Positions 61,872 to 64,000 of a stretch of 64,000 bases of DNA are shown here, in pieces. Origin of the DNA: Rhodocollybia butyracea (lineage: Eukaryota > Basidiomycota > Agaricomycetes > Agaricales > Omphalotaceae). Numbering within the stretch: the stretch's first letter is position 1; each line of letters starts with the position of its first letter. The stretch is taken from contig JADNRY010000006.1 of the NCBI GenBank assembly GCA_015501585.1, forward strand, positions 124,001-188,000, read 5' to 3'. The notes under the pieces were generated by a model. It was not told the DNA's origin. It did not search any database and saw only the letters and a list, made by a program, of their open reading frames with translations. The position numbers and the translations under genes were made by a program.

Positions 61872-62886
61872 ACTCTTCGACCACTAATACCATTGCGACT
61901 TGGATGAAGAAGAAACGCAAAGTACTTCAGGACTGAGTCGGCCCGAGAGTCTTTCCGACGCCATCGTGCTCTCTGTGCACTAAGTCTGTGGCTGGCTCAC
62001 TTGACCTACGATTCCAAAAAGACGCAAGTGGACTTTTTATGACTCTGGGTTTGACCTACCGTCCGACCATCTTTGCGTCCTCCGTTTGTTTATTAACTTT
62101 CGGTTTCTTACTGGTAGCTTACCACTCTCTTGACTATGTTACACATCGCAATTCTTCCAACTACAACTGTAACTACGGCAAGTTGGCGAAGCGACGGGAT
62201 GTTGTCGACGCTTGTCGTTTTTCCCATGTGCACCTCGGACCAAGAGATGCTTACGGACAGCTGCTACCGCCGCGGAAAGAAGATAAGAGTCAGACTCGCC
62301 AACCGGTCCAACGAAAAACTCCATAAGCAAGCTATCATCGAGCTCATAAGTTAGGAATACAGTGAGATTCCGTTCAATTCTGGTGGCGGATTTTTGAGAG
62401 ATCCCGAGGCCTAACGATTACTTGATAAACTTTCAGAATCATCTCAAGTCGCCGCTGTCAATCGACCGTTCGCCGCACAGCTAGGAAAGAAGTATTGCGA
62501 CAGAAACAAATTCACCAGGCTCCGACTAGTGCTCTCTCCAATGGCGCTAATCGGTTCTCATTAAAACGAAGACCTGGATTGACTGACTAAAAAAGTTCGG
62601 GTCGGGTGTAACCGTCTAGCTCCTCTCAACTACTGCATCCATCTTCCGCCACGCTCCCAGTTATTTAGCTCGCACAAACGTGTTGCTCTTGAATCGTGTT
62701 TGGTGGCAATATCCTACACGATATCATCACTGAGCTAGTCCGATTACAATCGCTACTGTAATTATTTGTTGGCCGGGGCAAACGAGCGGCATCCAGGGCT
62801 CAAAATGCTTGGGTTTATAAGAAAGCCTTGGTCAAGTGCGTAATATTGTCTCTTCGAGTTTGTTCTCTCACCCGACACATCTAGCC
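61872..62886. other. intergenic interval with a doubtful single-TM ORF
   Basis: About 1 kb. A plus-strand frame from an ATG at 62039 gives TYRPTIFASSVCLLTFGFLL, a plausible TM segment, then a basic tail to 62326. Overlapping frames compete and there is no family match, so it is only a candidate. The right end has TATAAG at 62816 upstream of the MFS gene. Confidence 0.35.
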
Positions 62887-64000
62887 ATGCCTCCAACGAA
62901 TGATCAGTTTGAAAACTCGTACGAACTAGGTCCTACATCTCCGTCCCGCAATGGTTTCGACGTCGCGGACATATTTACTGTTTCTCACCTTGATTGTGAA
63001 TCAAGTTCTGATGTCAAGTCCTTCAACCCATCAAAGTACTCGAAGCGGCACAGTGTACGCGAAGCTGTAATCCCTGTGCAGCTTCATACAGGTAATGACG
63101 ACCATGAACATGACGCCCATTTTGACACGCGATTGGATTCCATCGGTTCTGGATCAAGCTCGATTTCGGCGGCGGCGGCAAACGGCCAGACAGATTTCCC
63201 GGATGGAGGGTTGAGAGCGTGGTTGGTTGTCCTCGGGGTGGGATTTCATTCCTTCTCATAGCTTATATCTCTATTTATACACGTTTCCGCAGACTGCATT
63301 CAGTACACTGGCTTCGTGAGCTTTCCGCTTGTATCTCTACCATAGTCTTTTGAACTCATTCGTTCGCGTCAACAGATTCGGATATATCAATTCTTGGGGG
63401 GTGGGTGTCCCTCAATTTCTCAACAAGTCGGAGTTGATAGCTTCTACAGGTATTCCAGTCGTATTATGAGCAAACCCTGCTGAAAGATCACTCGCCTTCA
63501 TCTATGTACTATATTTCATTTCAAATGTTTTAATTTTCAACTCATGTCAGACCAAAAGTGCTTGGATTGGTTCTTTGCAGGTAACATCCTCTCATCGTTC
63601 CAAGTGTTCGCTAATCTGCCACAGATCTGCCTCGTATTCCTCCCAGCTCTCTTCAGTGGGCGTCTTTTCGATCTTGGAATATTCAAGTTTCCATTCATGG
63701 TAGCCTCGGCGGTGCTCGTCGTATCGACCTTCCTTGTTGCACAATGCACACAGTACTGGCAATTTGTACTTTGTCAGGGACTGGCTACAGGCGTGAGTTA
63801 ACATTATTCGAGCTTATTCCCCATGGTTCTCATTATCTTTACAGCTTGGGGTTGGTATGATTTTCGGTCCTTCCCTTAGCATCCTTGGTCACTGGTTTAA
63901 GCAAAAACGTGGTATTGCTATGGGGCTCACGACTTTTGGCAGTTCTGTTGGTGGCACATTTTTTCCGATTGCAACAAGGAGATTGATTCCTGTTATCGGG
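62887..64000 (+). CDS. MFS transporter, monocarboxylate/Mch-like (5' part)
   Basis: The gene leaves the right edge. From ATG 62887 (MPPTNDQFENSYELGPTSPS) a 110-residue acidic/Ser-rich cytosolic tail leads to the signature PDGGLRAWLVVLG of MCT-family (SLC16/Mch) proteins. Spliced exons continue TAFSTLASFGYINSWGVFQS, YYEQTLLKDHSPSS, SAWIGSLQ, VFLPALFSGRLFDLGIFKFP, QYWQFVLCQGLATGLGVGMI, FGPSLSILGHWFKQKRGIAM, GLTTFGSSVGGTFFPIATRR. WFKQKRG.A.G is the conserved loop of this subfamily. In fungi such proteins transport monocarboxylates, riboflavin or unknown small molecules; the substrate cannot be told here. The start was preferred over an upstream GTG because it is the first ATG after the TATA-like element. 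Confidence 0.88.

Overview
The window looks like a gene-dense stretch of a mushroom-forming basidiomycete (Agaricomycetes). The evidence is many short introns (mostly 45-60 nt, GT-AG), two genes of the fungus-specific tubby-like DUF6593 family, a bZIP protein with a DUF3425-type C-terminus, GH128 and GH125 wall or mannan hydrolases, a Leu1 isopropylmalate isomerase and fungal-type PEX11, TVP38, PKR1 and Psf3. Exon structures below were assembled by hand from splice signals and family reading frames, and most close exactly in phase.

Layout. 1-2.9 kb: 3' part of a PEX11 gene, a small mitochondrial-type protein, and a TVP38/TMEM64 membrane protein. 2.9-5.7 kb: no convincing gene. 5.7-12.5 kb, minus strand: an HSF-type transcription factor and a flippase-kinase-like (Nrc-2/Fpk1) AGC kinase whose last three introns are unusually long (468, 658, 892 nt). 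12.5-15.6 kb: empty. 15.6-22.3 kb: a 21-exon DHA2 vacuolar amino-acid transporter, a divergent pair (small membrane protein / uS14m), a bZIP-DUF3425 factor, and a DUF6593 gene. 23-27 kb: a Ser-rich protein, a G-patch/DUF4187 protein, and a two-RRM protein. 27-29 kb: empty. 29-34.7 kb: secreted GH128 glucanase, AhpD-like protein, second DUF6593 gene, uL11m. 34.8-37.1 kb: secreted M28 aminopeptidase whose signal peptide is split by a pure 239-nt poly(A) tract flanked by a 9-bp direct repeat. 38.4-47.2 kb: WD40 protein, small mitochondrial-type protein, Inn1/Fic1-like C2 protein, TFIIIC subunit Tfc1/GTF3C5, PKR1, GINS subunit Psf3, and a small mitochondrial-type protein. These lie in very compact convergent and divergent pairs. 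48.2-52.6 kb: LEU1 and a Ser/Pro-rich protein. 52.7-59 kb: a direct tandem duplication (about 3.14 kb unit) carrying two intact GH125 exo-alpha-1,6-mannosidase genes, with a truncated copy of the next gene's first exon between them. 58.8-64 kb: a coiled-coil nuclear-type protein, an orphan protein, and an MCT-like MFS transporter running off the edge.

Functionally this is mostly housekeeping: mitochondrial translation (uS14m, uL11m), replication (Psf3), Pol III transcription (TFIIIC), cytokinesis (Inn1), V-ATPase assembly (PKR1), leucine synthesis, peroxisome proliferation and secreted hydrolases. I found no defence system, integrated virus, CRISPR array, rRNA or convincing tRNA. The most unusual signals are the poly(A) insertion, the mosaic GH125 duplication, and repeated use of 8-11 nt micro-exons at conserved motifs.
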